Source of the DNA: Numida meleagris
Lineage: Eukaryota > Chordata > Aves > Galliformes > Numididae
Length of the DNA: 64,000 bases
Assembly (NCBI RefSeq): GCF_002078875.1
Contig: NC_034438.1
Coordinates: forward strand, 21,114,022-21,178,021
Reading direction: 5' to 3'
Part shown: positions 24,239-37,900 of the stretch, one piece after another
Numbering within the stretch: position 1 is the first letter of the stretch
How the letters are laid out: every line of letters begins with the position of its first letter
The notes under the pieces: model-generated
The model's input: only the letters and a program-made list of their open reading frames with translations
The model's database searches: none
Told to the model about the DNA's origin: nothing
Translations under genes and position numbers: made by a program

Positions 24239-25771
24239 AAATCCATGGGACCTGATGAGATGCATCTGATGGTCCTCAGGGAACTGGCAGATGATGTTGC
24301 TAAGCCACCATCTATTATATTTGAGAAGTTATGGCAGTTGAGTGAGTTTTCCAGTGTCCACAAAAGGGGAACATAACACCTATTTTTAAAAAGGGGAAAA
24401 AGGAAGACCCAGAGAAGAGCAAGGTAGTCAGTCTCATCTCTCCCCTGCAGGGTCAGGGAGCAGATTGTCCTGGAAAGTGTGCTAGGGCATGTGGAGAACG
24501 GAGAGGTGTCTGGGGACATCCAGCATGGCTTTACTAAGGGCAAGTCCTGTCTGACAGATTTGGTGGCCTTCTGCAGTGGGGTTACAGCACTGGCGGATAA
24601 AGGAAGGGCAGCTGACCTACCTGGTCTTGCACAAGTAGGATTTGATGCTGTTCTGCATGTCATTCTTGTCTCTAAACTGGAAAGATGTGGTTTTGATAGA
24701 GAGACCACTCAGTAGATAAGGAATTGGCTGAATGGTCGCATTCAGAGAGTTGTGGTCAACAGCTCAGTGTCTAAGTGGAGACCAGTGATGAGTGGTACTC
24801 CTCGGAGGTTGGTATTGGAACTAATGCTGTTTAACTTCTTTGTTGGTGACATGGACAGTGAGGTTGAATGCCCCCTCAGCATGTTTGCACCAAGTTGTGT
24901 GGTATGGTCAACACATTGGAGGAAAGGTTGCAATCCAGAGGATGGAAGCCCTGGCAGGCTTGAGGAGTGGACCCATGTGAACCTCATGAAGCTGAACAAG
25001 TCCAAGTGCATAGTCCTGCACCTGGATCGGGGCAATCCCAGACATCAGTACAGACTGGGTAATGAATGGATTGAGAGTAGCCGTGAGGATAAGGGCTTGG
25101 AGGTGTTGGATGATTTAAACATAAATAAAAATTGGACATGAATCAGCAGTGTGTGCTTGCTGCCTAGAAAGCCAACCGTACCCTGGAATGCAGGAAGGTG
25201 AGGAAGGGGATTTTTTTTATTTTTTATTTTTTCCTTCTACTCTGCTCTTGTGAGATCCCATCTGGAGTACTGTGTTAAGCTCTGGGCTCCTAGCTTAAGA
25301 AGGATGTGGTACTGTTGGAGTGCTTCTGGAGGAGGCCATGAAGATGATCAGTATGCTGGAACCCCTCTCCTGTGAAGACAGGAGCTTGGGTTGATCAACC
25401 TTGATAAGAGAGAGCTCTGGAGAAACCTTACTGTGGCCTTCCTACACCTAAAAGGGGGCTGTCAGGGAAAATGGGAAGGAACTTTGTATTAAGGAGTGTA
25501 GCGATGAGATATGGGTAATAGTTTTTAAATTAAAAGAGGGGAAGTTTAAATTAGATAATAAAAGGAAGCTCATTACTTGAGGGTAGTGAGGCATTGGCAC
25601 TGCCCAGAGAAGCTGTGAATATTTCATCCCTGGAGGTGTTCAGGGCCAGGTTGGATGGGGACCTGGGCAACCTGCTGTAATAGAAGTTATCCCTGCCCAA
25701 GGCAAGGGAGTTTAGAACTGACTGACCTTTAAAATCCCTTCCAACTCAAACCGTTGTATGATTCTGTGAAA
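24239..25771 (+). mobile_element. CR1 LINE ORF2, + strand, second half (reverse transcriptase to 3' end)
   Basis: The reading resumes with [20 protein letters not shown], which follows directly in CR1 ORF2 from the KVHK residues left of the insertion. It continues through HGFTKGKSCLTDLVAF (near 24523-24570), VSKLERCGFDRET, VVNSSVSKWRPVMSG and FFVGDMDS, then ASLEVF-like residues and the 3' tail ending near GTATGATTCTGTG at 25771. The catalytic FADD site near 24885-24892 reads MFAPS because of a short deletion, so the enzyme is dead. Many other frame breaks are present. A T-rich insertion lies at 25209-25233. This is the older host copy in the nest. Confidence 0.9.
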
Positions 25772-28700
25772 TAACTTCTCCTAGTTTGCTGACAGGTATT
25801 TCATGTCACATATCAGAGGAAAATACGGTTAGTAGAAAATAATTTATTTTTCCAACATGCAAGGGTTGAAACAAAACTCCTCAGAATATATCAAGTCCTG
25901 AATTATTTTGAATGCTATATTCTAGCAGATTTTTTTTTTCCTCTCAAATTGTGTAGTACAAGGATTAAGCTAAGCATTAACCAGAGATGATATATATATA
26001 TTTTTTACTTAATGTAGGTTCCTAATGCTGATCTTTTCTATACATAAGAGGAACTGTTGTGAAGCTATCAAGTTCTATGGGACCAAAACTTAATCTTGTG
26101 AAATAAAGATCACACGGTACAGTCTTTATCCCAGTCTCAAGCCAAAATTTACTACAGTTCATCTTAAAAGAAATGCATTCACAGTCTATTTAGCAATTGA
26201 AAGGTCAACAGACTCTTGTTTTTTTTAAATATGCATGAAACAGTTGTGATTATTTTTTCATATTTTCTTCAGGTGTGTACTTCATTTGTGGTAGTGTATG
26301 TGTAGTAGCAATCTAGAGCATGGTAAATTGGAAAATACTTTAAACCTGAGAGCATGTGTATTTTTATTGTCACACCTTAATGTTCATATTCTCTACTCTT
26401 GCCCCTTGAATGAATATCTGCAGATATTATGAACTATGTTCACTTTTTCTAATTTGGAAGTTGTCCTTCTTATGTTTTTTTTCACTTCAAAACATGAAAG
26501 TTAAAATCTTTTTCTCTCTGCTCTCTTCTGACTGCCCCCTCCTCTCTCCTGTAGATATTTGTTTCTTTTGGGAAGAATCAGAGACTCATGAAAGACTGAA
26601 CTCTAGTTTCTGTATGTCTGTTGTGTCTTAATGTTGGGCAGAAAAGGTTCACAAGAGTGAACTAAATATTTATTTTCACATTTGTCTTGTGATACGTATA
26701 AACATAGAGGGGTGTGTGTGTCTATCTGAGAAGAAAGAAGAAAAGAGGTGTTTTAAGATCCCTAACTTTAATTTCCAAAATGGAAATCACTCCTTCTGCT
26801 AAGATAATAAATTTTGTTGTATCAGTCTTGATACTTGGGTAGGGGTTGAGTTGTGCTTGCTGAAATTACAGCCAGTGTTGAAGCTGAGCTGAGTGCAATA
26901 ACATGCATTGTTTAGGAGGGTTTCTTTCCTGTCCTGTCATGGAGTCATTCATCTAGAGAAGAAAGTAGGATCAGTGTCAAATTTCTCTATTTTTAGGTTG
27001 TGTAAAAACCAATTTGTTGAGCTGCTTGTTGGCAAGTACCTGAACTTGCACAGAAACTGCAAGTGTATTCATTCTCCTGTCGATCACTTACTTTCCAGGA
27101 AAGAATTGCTATATAATGAAATTATATATAAACATTTTGAAGGATAGTAGTCAAGGATGTTTGAACTCTTCATACTGATTTTTGGAATGAGTGAAGAATA
27201 AATGTGTCAAAATAACTTATTGTAATACAAAATAATTTGGGTGTGTGTTTTCTGTAATTGTATCTCTCCTCCATTATCTCCATTTAATAAAAAGAATCTG
27301 ATGCAGGAAGTATTTAGTTGCTTTCAGAAAGTACTCATGGATAAGATTCTTTGTTCTGTTCATACCCAACTGTATTAATATTATTGCTAAATTATCGATT
27401 TTTATGTGTGTTCATTGTATTTGTGTTCGTGAATACATAAATTCATATTTTTCTCTTTATTTTCCCCTTAGTTTGAACTATGCATTCAACAGAAGCATGC
27501 TTAAGGAAATCTCTATGTTTTCTTTTGTTGTGGTAGGTGAATAAGGGGAGAATCATTTAGTAGGAAAAGAATTTTTCTTCTATTCTTTGTGAAAACAAAA
27601 TGCTAGCTTGTATACATCTCCTGATGCAGTAGGACTAACAAACATTTTTAATAGTCTGAGTCTTTCAAAACTTGTTTAATGGAGTATTTCTGAGGAATTT
27701 TGCTACTTGAAATGATCATTCTGATTGCTTACTGCTATCAGTCAGTGTGTCTGTATTGCTAGGAGCAGTGTGATGATGCATTTTGGCTTTGTGTGAAATG
27801 AGTAGTGAAATGATGCTGGATATATAATCTTTCTCCAGTAAGTCTGTTCAAAGTAGTGGATGGATTTGGGTTATGAACTTACATTACTACTGGTTCAAGC
27901 ACGGGCTTCAAGATATATTCTTCCAAAATCTGAAGACCTGGATAACAATGCTAACCCCACCTTTATCTTTTCCTGCAATACCTGCACAGAACTTCATGAG
28001 GCTACTCATATTCTGATCTTTCATGCCATAGAACTGTTGAAAAAAGGAACAACAGTAACCAGATGACCAGAAATGGAGAACAACAAAAGCATTTTCTTCT
28101 GATTTTCTTAATTCACAACTTTTTTTTTTTAAATGGAGCATGACTTTCTGAAGCATAATATAGTAAAATTCAAGTTGACTGTTCTCATACTTGGCTTTGC
28201 GGCCACAAAAATACTTGTTCTCTATCAGATGTTGTTTACAAGGGATGATTTTGTGCACTCAGTGGCAAAATTTGTCTAGCTGGGGAGAGTTCTGGTTTAC
28301 AACTCTTCTTGAATGAGTTTAACTCAAATGTAACATATGTGCTTTTTTACTGAGTGACCCACTCATTAGGACTTCGAGTTGGAATCAGTTATTGGTGTTA
28401 ATTAGGCATCACGTGTTTTAATTAAGGATTGAAGTATGTGATAATGCAAAACCTAGAAGTAGTTGTAGATTCTTGATTTCTAAATTATCACGTTGTGGAT
28501 AAAAAATTAGGGGAAGAAGTGCCAGAACAAGATAGGAACATAACATGTTCCTACTTCTAAACCTTCAGTTTTGGAGACAAGCTCAGCATTGAGTGCTTGT
28601 AGTACGTCTGGCAGAATAGTCAATTTGGTTATTAAAGAAAAAAAGAAAAACTTAAATCTTAGTCTTAGTAACAAGGAAGTGGTTAATGGTCACAGGAGCA

Positions 28701-30708
28701 CATAATTGACAGGTTAAAATAATGTCTGTCTTTTGAGCTAGTGTAACAAAGCCATATTTGTCAGTAGGGAGAGAGAAAAGTAGACGGAGGAGAGAGTTCC
28801 AGTCCTTAGATAACGCCTAGGTAATAATCCTTCATGTAGTGATCATTGCAATTGGTCGTTGCTTATATGGCCCTACAATTACTGTGTCCTTGCTGCTTGT
28901 GATATTGTGAAAGTCACAGATTGAAGCACTGTTGCAGCGTAGCACAGAATTCAGGACTTGATGGAGGCAGTCGCAGTTCTGAACATGTCATCTGGAGGAG
29001 TCAGCATGTTTGTCAGTCCACTTTAAGGGTGCCACTTAAATCTGCAGCCGAACTGAAATTTTAATCTTCTGTGGAAGAAGGTGAGACAAAGGAGAGGGAA
29101 GTTATTCTGCTGTTCTTAGTTATGAACCAAGAAAGCTGTTTCAGTCTGTGCATCATAAGACAGCAGTTTCTAAGTGGGGTGTGTGTGGAGGGAGTTGCTG
29201 GCCAGATATGAACTTTATTTAATACGAAACTTAGGTTAGTATTTTTGGTCACGTAAAAATTTTGGCTGTAGGTGGAAAGGTAGTAGGAAAATTTCCAAAG
29301 AAAGTTCCACCACCATAAGGAAAGACAACATTTTTTTTTTCTTTCTTTTTTTTTTTTTTTCCTCAAAACAAACCAGGGAAGTAGCTATATGGTCATAGAA
29401 CCCTGGCATCATTCAGGGTTTCTTGATGTGCTGGCTGTAAGACCTTGGGAAATGATTATCAGCAGTGTCTTGGCAAAGTTGAAACTCAAATCATCTGTTA
29501 AATAGTTACATTAGAATGGAAGTTTTAGAGATTGCTAAATCACAGTAGGTATTCTGAAAGTGACAGAAGAAGTTGTTTTAAAGACTATTATTGCTGCACA
29601 TAACCTTAGAAATTTTTGGCATTATTAAACTCAGTTTTGTGACTGTTGAATACTTTATAAAAATAGTATAGTTCATTAGTCAGAATCTGATATCCCCCCC
29701 CAAAATCTTTTTTCTTTAGAGAAAGATTTCACTTACCTAAATTTATTAGATATTTTTTGGTGTGAAATTTGTTTACTGTTTTGAAAGCAGATGACAAAAC
29801 TGTCCTGTAATTTATGGTGCTCCTTCTGTATTTTGTCACCTTATTTGAACTGGCCCCAAGAAATGTTATCAAGATGAGGCAGTGGGTGTGTTTCATGTAC
29901 ATCATGGACTTACTTCATTATTCCAGTTTACTAGCCAGGGCTACATAGTAAAACTGTGTCCTCAACATACGGAGTATATGGCAATTCTCCATAAATGCTC
30001 TCTAAGCAGAAAAAACTTCTCAGAAGAGGTCCAACTACCTGTAAGCAACTGTCTTGCCAATAGCTGTGGCTGCAGACTTTCGATAAAATCTCATGTTAAG
30101 CTAAATGAAAGGTGTCTGGCAGGTTCATTAAAGTAATTGCTGCATTTTGAAGGACTTATCTGTTGCTGGGAGTTGTATTTCCCCATGAGGCCTGTGGGAA
30201 TTTTTGTGACAATGTGGTATGGACTCTCTCTCAGAGAACATGCTTCAGCTTTGCCAGAAAAGCAAAGCAAAAAGCAGCCTTTAAGGAAGAAGTCATCTAG
30301 TGTAGGTCCTGCACATAACTAACTGCTGTTTTTGGTTGCATTTTGTTAACTCTATTATTACATTAAAAATCCATCCACACAAATAACAAACAGTTTTTTT
30401 GAACTCAAGCTTGATAACAATGCATATGTTTTGGTTTTGTCTGGTATAAAATGAGGACGTGATAATGAGTTCTAGCTTTTTTTGTGTTTTGGCTCACTAT
30501 TTGTATTACTTTGAGATTTGACAGGGGATATACATGAGTAACTGTAGAATGGTTCTTGTGTTGAAAAGTTACACGTTACCCCTTCGGTGTCTTCTGTGTT
30601 TAATTCTGATGTTGAAGCAGAAGTAATGTGTAGATTTGAAACTGTCTGTTTTTAATGAAGTCATTTATACCTGTCATCTTGAAAACATTGTTTAATTATT
30701 TTTCACAG
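25772..30708 (+). other. ERBIN: 5' intron sequence, nothing recognised
   Basis: About 4.9 kb of AT-rich intronic DNA. A T-rich run with one interruption lies at 29331-29361 and a C7-8 run near 29694-29702. Open frames such as 27860-28066 and 29882-30136 have no recognisable domain. Confidence 0.6.
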
Positions 30709-30825
30709 TTCCATGTGGTGGATGGTTTGATAAACTCTGTGCTGCATCCTGGTGACTCTGTGATCCAAGTTCAGAAGCTGATTCAGACTCCTGTGCTGTG
30801 AATTGGCAGTGGTGGAGTGATTCGG
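30709..30825 (+). other. ERBIN: Candidate noncoding or cryptic exon (117 nt)
   Basis: An acceptor (TTATTTTTCACAG, ending 30708) and a donor (GATTCGG|GTAGGTG at 30825/30826) enclose 117 bases. These are less AT-rich than their surroundings and free of known repeats. From the acceptor the first frame stays open for 30 codons, starting FHVVDGLINSVLHPGDSV, and stops with TGA at 30799-30801. It might be an alternative 5' exon of ERBIN, a fragment of an old retrocopy, or chance. I do not recognise the peptide. Confidence 0.3.
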
Positions 30826-31587
30826 GTAGGTGTCTGTATAGAGGCATTCAAGGAGATGAAAGGAATAAAATGTTTTGAGTGCACTTCTTGTTATAGTTGC
30901 ACTACAGTGTAGTACTAGTATCTTCTCTTGCCTTCACATGTGAGATGATAAACCTTTGTTTTAATTGCCGAATTTTTTTTGCAGTAGGTAGTAGGGAAGG
31001 TGTGTGAGAACTGGTAACTGGGGTCGCTTTCTGGCAAGAAGTGCTAGGGGTATTCTCTGCAGTCTAACTGTTCTGTCATGCTTGAATCACAGAACGTGTT
31101 TTCTGTATCTGGTATCAATGTGTTCTTATGGCTCTGTATGAGCACTTCTGTGTAGACAAACTGGACTCCTTTGGTTTTCTATTCCTGTTTGCCTGAAGTT
31201 GTTCGTGGTATTTTTCGGAGAAGTTGAAACTAAATATATATATTTTTTAATTTAAACATTTTTAATTCTATAATTCATCAGCAGATGCAGGTAGCTACTT
31301 GTAAAGAATTAGAGACAACACAACCAAAATGATAAGGCGTTTTTTAGTAAGTGTATGATTGAAGTGTTGCAGAATTTTGATCTTACTATATTGCAACAGG
31401 AATCATTGTCTTAGTCCTAATTAGTACCATGGGGCAAAACACATTTTTTCATCCTGCTGTCTTAATCTTTTGCTCCGACTCAAGTATACGAGTACAATAA
31501 CTTAAAGATATTTTTAACTACCCAGAGAAAATGCTTGACTTCTGGGAGGGGAAATATTTTCATAGGAAAAATACTGTCTTAAATGCT

Positions 31588-31955
31588 GAGGATGGCTCCG
31601 AAAGTAACGCCTCCTATTTTATTATGTTGGCCCACGGTGTCAGAGGTGGATGTTGGTGGTATGGTAGTAGAGACTGAACCTTTCCACCAGTATTCTGTTA
31701 CATTTTGTTGCTGTATGACAAATGGCAGCAGAGGGGCAGTCTGACAAAATGGCATCTGACATGGAAGTGTATGTGGAGCAAAGGTGTGTCATTGAATTCG
31801 TCCATGTGGAAACAATGGCAGCTATTGACATTCATCAACATTTGATGAATGTTTATAGAGACCAAGCAGTGGATGCGAGCACAGTGAGGCAGTATGGGTG
31901 GTCCATTTCAACAGTGGCAGTGGATCACCTCTACTGGTGCAGATTTTTATGAGTC
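31588..31955 (+). mobile_element. Internally deleted mariner DNA transposon (Galluhop type)
   Basis: GGCTCCGAAAGTAACGCC at 31594-31611, followed by TCCTATTTT, is the terminal inverted repeat typical of the galliform mariner. A transposase N-terminus starts at 31722 and includes SDMEVYVEQRCVIEFVHVE and AIDIHQHLMNVYRDQAVDA, the helix-turn-helix region. After STVRQ the frame shifts by an extra base. The sequence then seems to jump to the C-terminal WCRFL region (31935-31951). The DDD catalytic domain and the 3' terminal repeat are absent, so the element is a dead, MITE-like derivative. The T-rich sequence after 31955 is not clearly part of it. Confidence 0.85.
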
Positions 31956-34900
31956 TTTTTTTTTTGAAAATAGGTTTTTGGGACCTATTCTTTTAATAAG
32001 ACCTAGGACTTATTTTAATAAAGATTAAAAAAAAAAGGAAAAGCAAGAATACTTATTTTGAACAGATTCCATCTTTTTGAGAGGAAAAGCTTAATTATTT
32101 TTTTAAAATACCAGATATTCTATGTGAGCATTTCAGAATTATTGTTTCTGTGCATCTTTGGTTACACAGAATTGGGAGGTACCATATTTCTCTATTACAC
32201 ATCTGAGATTTATTTTGCAGTTCTCTGGCTAGTGAGAGATACTGTGAAATAATCATCACAGATGAGGTGCAATTTTATTACATGGATAGGCTGAGACTTC
32301 TTCAGGAAGGTTTTACTCTCCTGTTTACTACTAAAGTATCAATAACAAAGCAGGGACTTCAGGCAACAGCGCACAACTTCTATTTAGAGGCAGATACTTC
32401 CTTTGTCGTGCTATTCATATTTTTCATGTTAGCTTGTCCTAACATGTATGCACAAATAGACTGATGCAGATGTTTTAGTGTTAAGAACAATTTTATGTTG
32501 GATTGTAATCTTGTTTTCGTAATTCTAATTTCACTGCAGATCTTTTTTTGGCATTGAAGCACTTGTTAAGTCTTAGAGTAAGTAATTCAAATTGAATAGT
32601 TAATCTATAGTTTTATTTTTTTGTTGCTTTGCTTTTGTTTGCTCTTATGTGTCACCCTCTTTGCTCTTAACTGTTGGTTCTTTGGCAGACTTGACTAATG
32701 AGCCGTCACCATTTTCACGGTGAAGGAAATCTGTTAGCTAGAAGGATCAGAGTTGGGAGTCAAATGCTGGCTCTGCAATAGACTTGTAGCTGCAAGCAGG
32801 TTTTGAACAGTTTAATTGTAAAACGTATAATGGTGAAGTGTGTACTTCACAAGAAATGTAGTAAGTGTCTCTGTTTTGGATAGAGGCTTCTTGCTGCCAA
32901 CTGAGTGTGTTCAGCTGCTGTTTCTTGAAGTTTTATTTCTGGAAAAGATGCCTTAATTTGTCATCCTGCTTAATCCACTGTTTGTACACCACTAAAATCT
33001 CAGATCTGTCATGAAGGTAATGATTAACATGTAATTATAGGTGGTGAATGTTAAATGAGTTCTTACTTGTATATAACTGAAATCACTGAAATAAAGTTGA
33101 AGAACAAATAGTAAGTGCTAAAGTTTGTCTTTTTTTTAAATTCATACATTATGTATTCTACCCAACACATACACTTGAAAAGTTACTGAAATCTTTACTT
33201 GTATAGAGTACTGCGGCTTCCTTTATAGTGGTGTTGTATTTTGTATTTGGTCTTCTGACTATGCACAAGTTAAATATGCAGTTCTTGAAACCATGTATTT
33301 AGTCAGCTAAGGAAAATCGTATTTCATTGTCTTGATATCAGGACCTTCTGAATAAAGGAAACAACATTGGCTAAAGAGAGGCCCTTGTATCCCATTCCTT
33401 CAGTATTCTGTTTTTTCCACATGTCCAATAGTTTTTGGACATGTTCCAGCCTTCTTATATAAGCCATGGTTTGCATGGGTACTCTGTGAACCCTGTTGAC
33501 TTGCTGATTCATTTCTTCTTGTAGCAATAAGCTTTGGCTCAAATTTCCCCCTTCTTGTTTTTGTTGACATGTTTCAGCATGAAGCACGTCTTCAAGCGTA
33601 TCTCAGGTGGTTCAGCTGCAAAGGCTAATCCAGTCAGCACCAGGTGTGTTTTGTCTTGGCAATATGTGTTGGGAGCCGGTCATTCTATCAGCCTGGTGTT
33701 CCCTGTAATGCAGAAGAGGGATGGACAAGCCATCCTGGTAGGTGACATGATTTTTGAGCTCATGGACATTCAGTACTAAAATATTTTAGGCTGTCTTGCT
33801 GAATGCTGTTTTAGTTTGAGGATTTATGAAGGATAGCAGTTAGCTTGTCACATAAAATGGGCATGCTGCTAGCAGTCAGTCTAAAACCTGATTAGGTTAT
33901 CAGAGAGTTGGGTTATTGATAAATTCTTCGGTTGTCATGTGGCCAGAATTAGATATTTGAAGGAAAACCACATTCATCCTTAATCTGACAAATTTGTTTT
34001 TAGTTCTGTGCAAAGACTAGGTATTGGGAAACACCCTACTTGCATTGCATGAGCTCTTCTTGGATCTATTTGTCAGCAACTAGCAAATATAAAAACTTAT
34101 TATACACTGCTCTAAGTATGTGTGGTGCTTTCAGAAGAAAAGTATGCAGAGAATGCTTCTGTCTAACTTGTTTAAATAGCCTGGCATATTCTGGCTTCCT
34201 TTTCCTCTTTCATCTCCTTTTCCAGCTACATTGTCTGGTATAGATAGAATTAAGTGCTAATTAATTTATGCAGGCAAACTTCCTTTTGACTTCAACTTCA
34301 AGGTTGAAGCTCTTGGCCTATTCAGCTTGCTGGTTGAGGAATGTCTGTGCCTATTTCTTCAGCTAAGATGCAGCTTCTCTGTCATTCGCGAAGCCCATTG
34401 ATTGTTTCCTCCTTTATTTGATTCCTCTCTGCCTCCCCCATGGATTTTTTTTTTCTTTTTAATGCAATTGTATCAGCTAGGAAATGAAAGTACATTTTCC
34501 TACTAGTGTAAAGACATGATGATGAGGCAGAAGTGTTCTGTAAAATACTTCCAATGATATTATAAGCAACTGTACAGTGTTGTAGTGGACATGGCATAGT
34601 TTTTTTGCCAAAGTATTTTCTTTTATGTAAATATAAATCGTGAAGGTTTACAAATTTGATTTTGCAAGATTATATGAAGAATGAGTTTCTTCTGGTACTT
34701 TTATGTCTGGAGGGTCGTGCAACACTGATGTGGACAGCTGCATAGGCTGATGTGTTTTAGAAAGAAAACTCCACATCAATATGGGAAACTGAACAGGAGT
34801 GGAAAATGGAGCAGGTTAGTTTGCTAGATTGTCTACATCTAATTCAGGCTGAAGAAGCTTTAGAAACAGCAGAAAGAAGGATTTGCCTTTTATTTCTAGA

Positions 34901-37900
34901 GAAGTAGAATGGGAAGAATACTGTGTGTTTTGAAATACTCACCAGCAAGTTGTCAGCCTGCATACTTCAGTGTCGTTAGATGGGCAGTGTCTTGAAGTCC
35001 AAACTGACTGCCTGTCAAACACATCCATAAAGATCTTAGCTGTCCAAAGACAGGCTGACTGTCCTCTGGGGAATTATGCACCAAGGCAACTGGAAGGTTG
35101 TGATAGATAAATGGTCAGAGCAGAGGTGTACTCTGTTTCCAGAGGTCCAGCTAGGTAAGGGGCCCAAAAGTAGTGGGTTTTCTAATGAAAATACTAACTT
35201 GGTTTTAGGCCAAAAAAAGATGGTGGATTTTTCCAGAAGAGAGTGGATTTGGAATGAACAGTGATTATAGAGAAAAGGCAAATAGAGTAGTTAGTAAAGC
35301 ACATGCTCTGAGAAGGCTTGAGTACAAAAACCAAGAAATGGTTAATATGGATTATCAAGGACTGATAAGTAAACCTAAGGATCTTTAAAGAAAGAAGTGT
35401 TAGGTACTCTGTTTTGTTTTGTTTTGTTTTTTAAAAAAAAAGTTTGTGCCTGTTCTATCTAATATAATTGGTCCTTGGCATGAAGAATGATATGTTATGT
35501 TACCTTCCTTAACTTAGTGGCAGCTATTTGATTGAAGTGAGAAGTGGATAGTACTATTTTGATTAAAATAACTTTACCTGTTTTTGACTTTTGAGAGGTG
35601 GAGGAAAAAGAAGTTATATTTGCTAATCATTAGTCTCAGGATAGCTAGCTAGCAGTTGCTCTCTAAAGGTCATCAAATTGCTGTCACATACAGGATGACT
35701 AACTCCCTAAGTACAGGAAACTTGATTTTTATGTGCAGGTGATCTCATACTACTAATACCAAAATGTTCATTTAAAAAGATGATGGATGCAATATTCTTA
35801 GAAGCCAGTGTAGAAGGATTCAGAGTAGTACCTGACACTGAAATAAGCCAAGTAACCACTTGTGTAATTTCAAACATCTTTGTGTTTGATAAGTATTAAC
35901 GACTGTATCTATTATGTGCAATCAAAAATCAATTCATAAAGTTTAATCAGCATTATTTCTTGATTTTTTTTTTTTCAAAAAGACCACTTGGAAGCCATTT
36001 AGCCAAATCACCTGTATAGAAATTTGTTCTTTACTAATTTTAAAAGGAAATTGGTTATAGATGTTTTAAATTTTTTGTTAAGTATCCAGCAAAACAGAGT
36101 GATATAGTAGTGAGAGGTGTCCATCTGTTAATTAAAAGAAGGAAAAAGCTACAGCAATGAGTTACAGGTTAGAAGCTGAAGAATGCAGGAAGTCTTCAGT
36201 GTTAGTGTTTGGGCCTCTAAGGTTCTTGATAATGAGATGGAAGATACCAGCCCCTTGTTTTTAATATTCTTAATAGGTATATTTCCTGTTTGAAAACTGA
36301 GGAAATCCAAAATGTGAAGCTTCAATCTGAGTGCTTAGTAGGATTGTTTAATAGGCAAATAGCTCACTTAAAATTTTTTTTTGATCACTCACTACAATCT
36401 TACAATTAATTTGTTTCAACCTCTTTTTAGGTTGAAGGATTCCTGATTATACCCAGTAAATCATGTAAAATAATCTTATCTTCTAGTCGGCGTTTCCTCT
36501 CCCTCCTTGAACTAGCTCTATTCATCTTTTATATGTTACTGTTCCTTTTTGAGAATGTGAAACTGCTTCATCTGCCTCTCATCCTTGGCTAGATGACGAA
36601 GCCTCAGTGGTCCTTTTGCTACAACTGCAGCTGTTTAGAAATCAGGCCATTCTTTTAACTTAGATGCTTTAGGGCTGCTAGGCATCCTTCATTCCTTCCC
36701 TACCTTTTGTGCTGAAATACAAATTTCAAGTAAGAAGCATTCCAGTCTCATTCTAAATCTCTATTCTCAGTTATATACGCATTCAAATGTTCACATTTAT
36801 TCAAGAACTGAAATCCATCATTCCTAATCCACAGACAAAACGCCTTAAAAGCATGAAGGTAATTTCTATATCTGTAATTTAGCTGATCAGAGCATAAAGA
36901 AAAAGCTTGCTTTTGGACGTCAAGGAAATTGCTTGACCATTCTTTTCTGTCATTACTCCCTGCACCTAACAAAATAGAATGGTGGGCTGATTACCACAGT
37001 TCATTTGTTTTCCTGCTACAGAGGACAACAGGGAGGGCGTGGTGTATTTCATCTCTTGAATCTCATGTTCTTATCAAACTCTTAAATTTTTTTTTTATTT
37101 GTGTTTTTGTTTGTTTGTTTGCTACTATTTCAGACCATAGAGAAACAAACCAGGCAAATGTCTCTGCATTAAATTTTCAAGTTAGAAAGCGTAAACAATG
37201 GTACCAGTCTAACTCTGCTGGTTTTATTATACATGTTTGCACAAATGTAATGTCTGTAATTCATTTTCCTGTGTTTCACTGCAGGGTGGTTAAAAATTCT
37301 TTTCCAAACAGCATAATTGTCCTTTATGATGACGTAACCCAAAGGAGGTTCAGTAAACAAACTGAAATCACCTATCATGATTCAGTATGAGCATTGGGTG
37401 GAATACATCCTCCAGGTTAAGGTGACCTAGATGGTTAGAGGAGCAAGTGATAGAGTGGAGGGAAAATATTGGTTAGCTTGATGAGCAGTGTTGCTCATCA
37501 ACAGCCTGAAAATTGTTAGAATTTTATTTTTAAGCATTTTTGTGAAGGTAAGAGACAAGAAAATGAAGGAATTAATTGTATTGTAATATGAATGAATTTT
37601 ATAGATGTTTTTAAAAAACTCATGGTGAGAGAAGTCGAGTCTATTGACTCATTAAGTTTCCCTCTGGATTGTAAATGAAGTAATAGGGGAGGTGAATGTG
37701 AAAATAAGCTGCTTCTCTCTCTCTCTAATAGAAAAGGAGAAAAAGGAAAGAGGGGTACTCAGGACTTGCCTTGACTGTGTTCTAGAAATGCTTTTTGTAG
37801 TAAATGGAAAAAATTCATTAGAGAAGGTTTTGCTGTGTACGTATGGGAAGTGGAATAAATGTGACTACCAGAATTCAAGGAGCAGTGGGCAGAATAGTGC

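Noticed and set aside
33324..33587. Minus-strand 87-codon frame with a helical, gag-like look
   Set aside because: No recognisable motif, no flanking LTR or polymerase sequence, and no splice context; probably chance.
36929..37390. Longest + strand frame within the intron (153 codons)
   Set aside because: No domain or repeat signature, composition is ordinary AT-rich intron, and it is interrupted by acceptor-like T-rich sequence.
37478..37501. Ten-base-arm hairpin as a transcription terminator
   Set aside because: Rho-independent terminators are a bacterial feature; in this vertebrate intron the hairpin is most simply chance.
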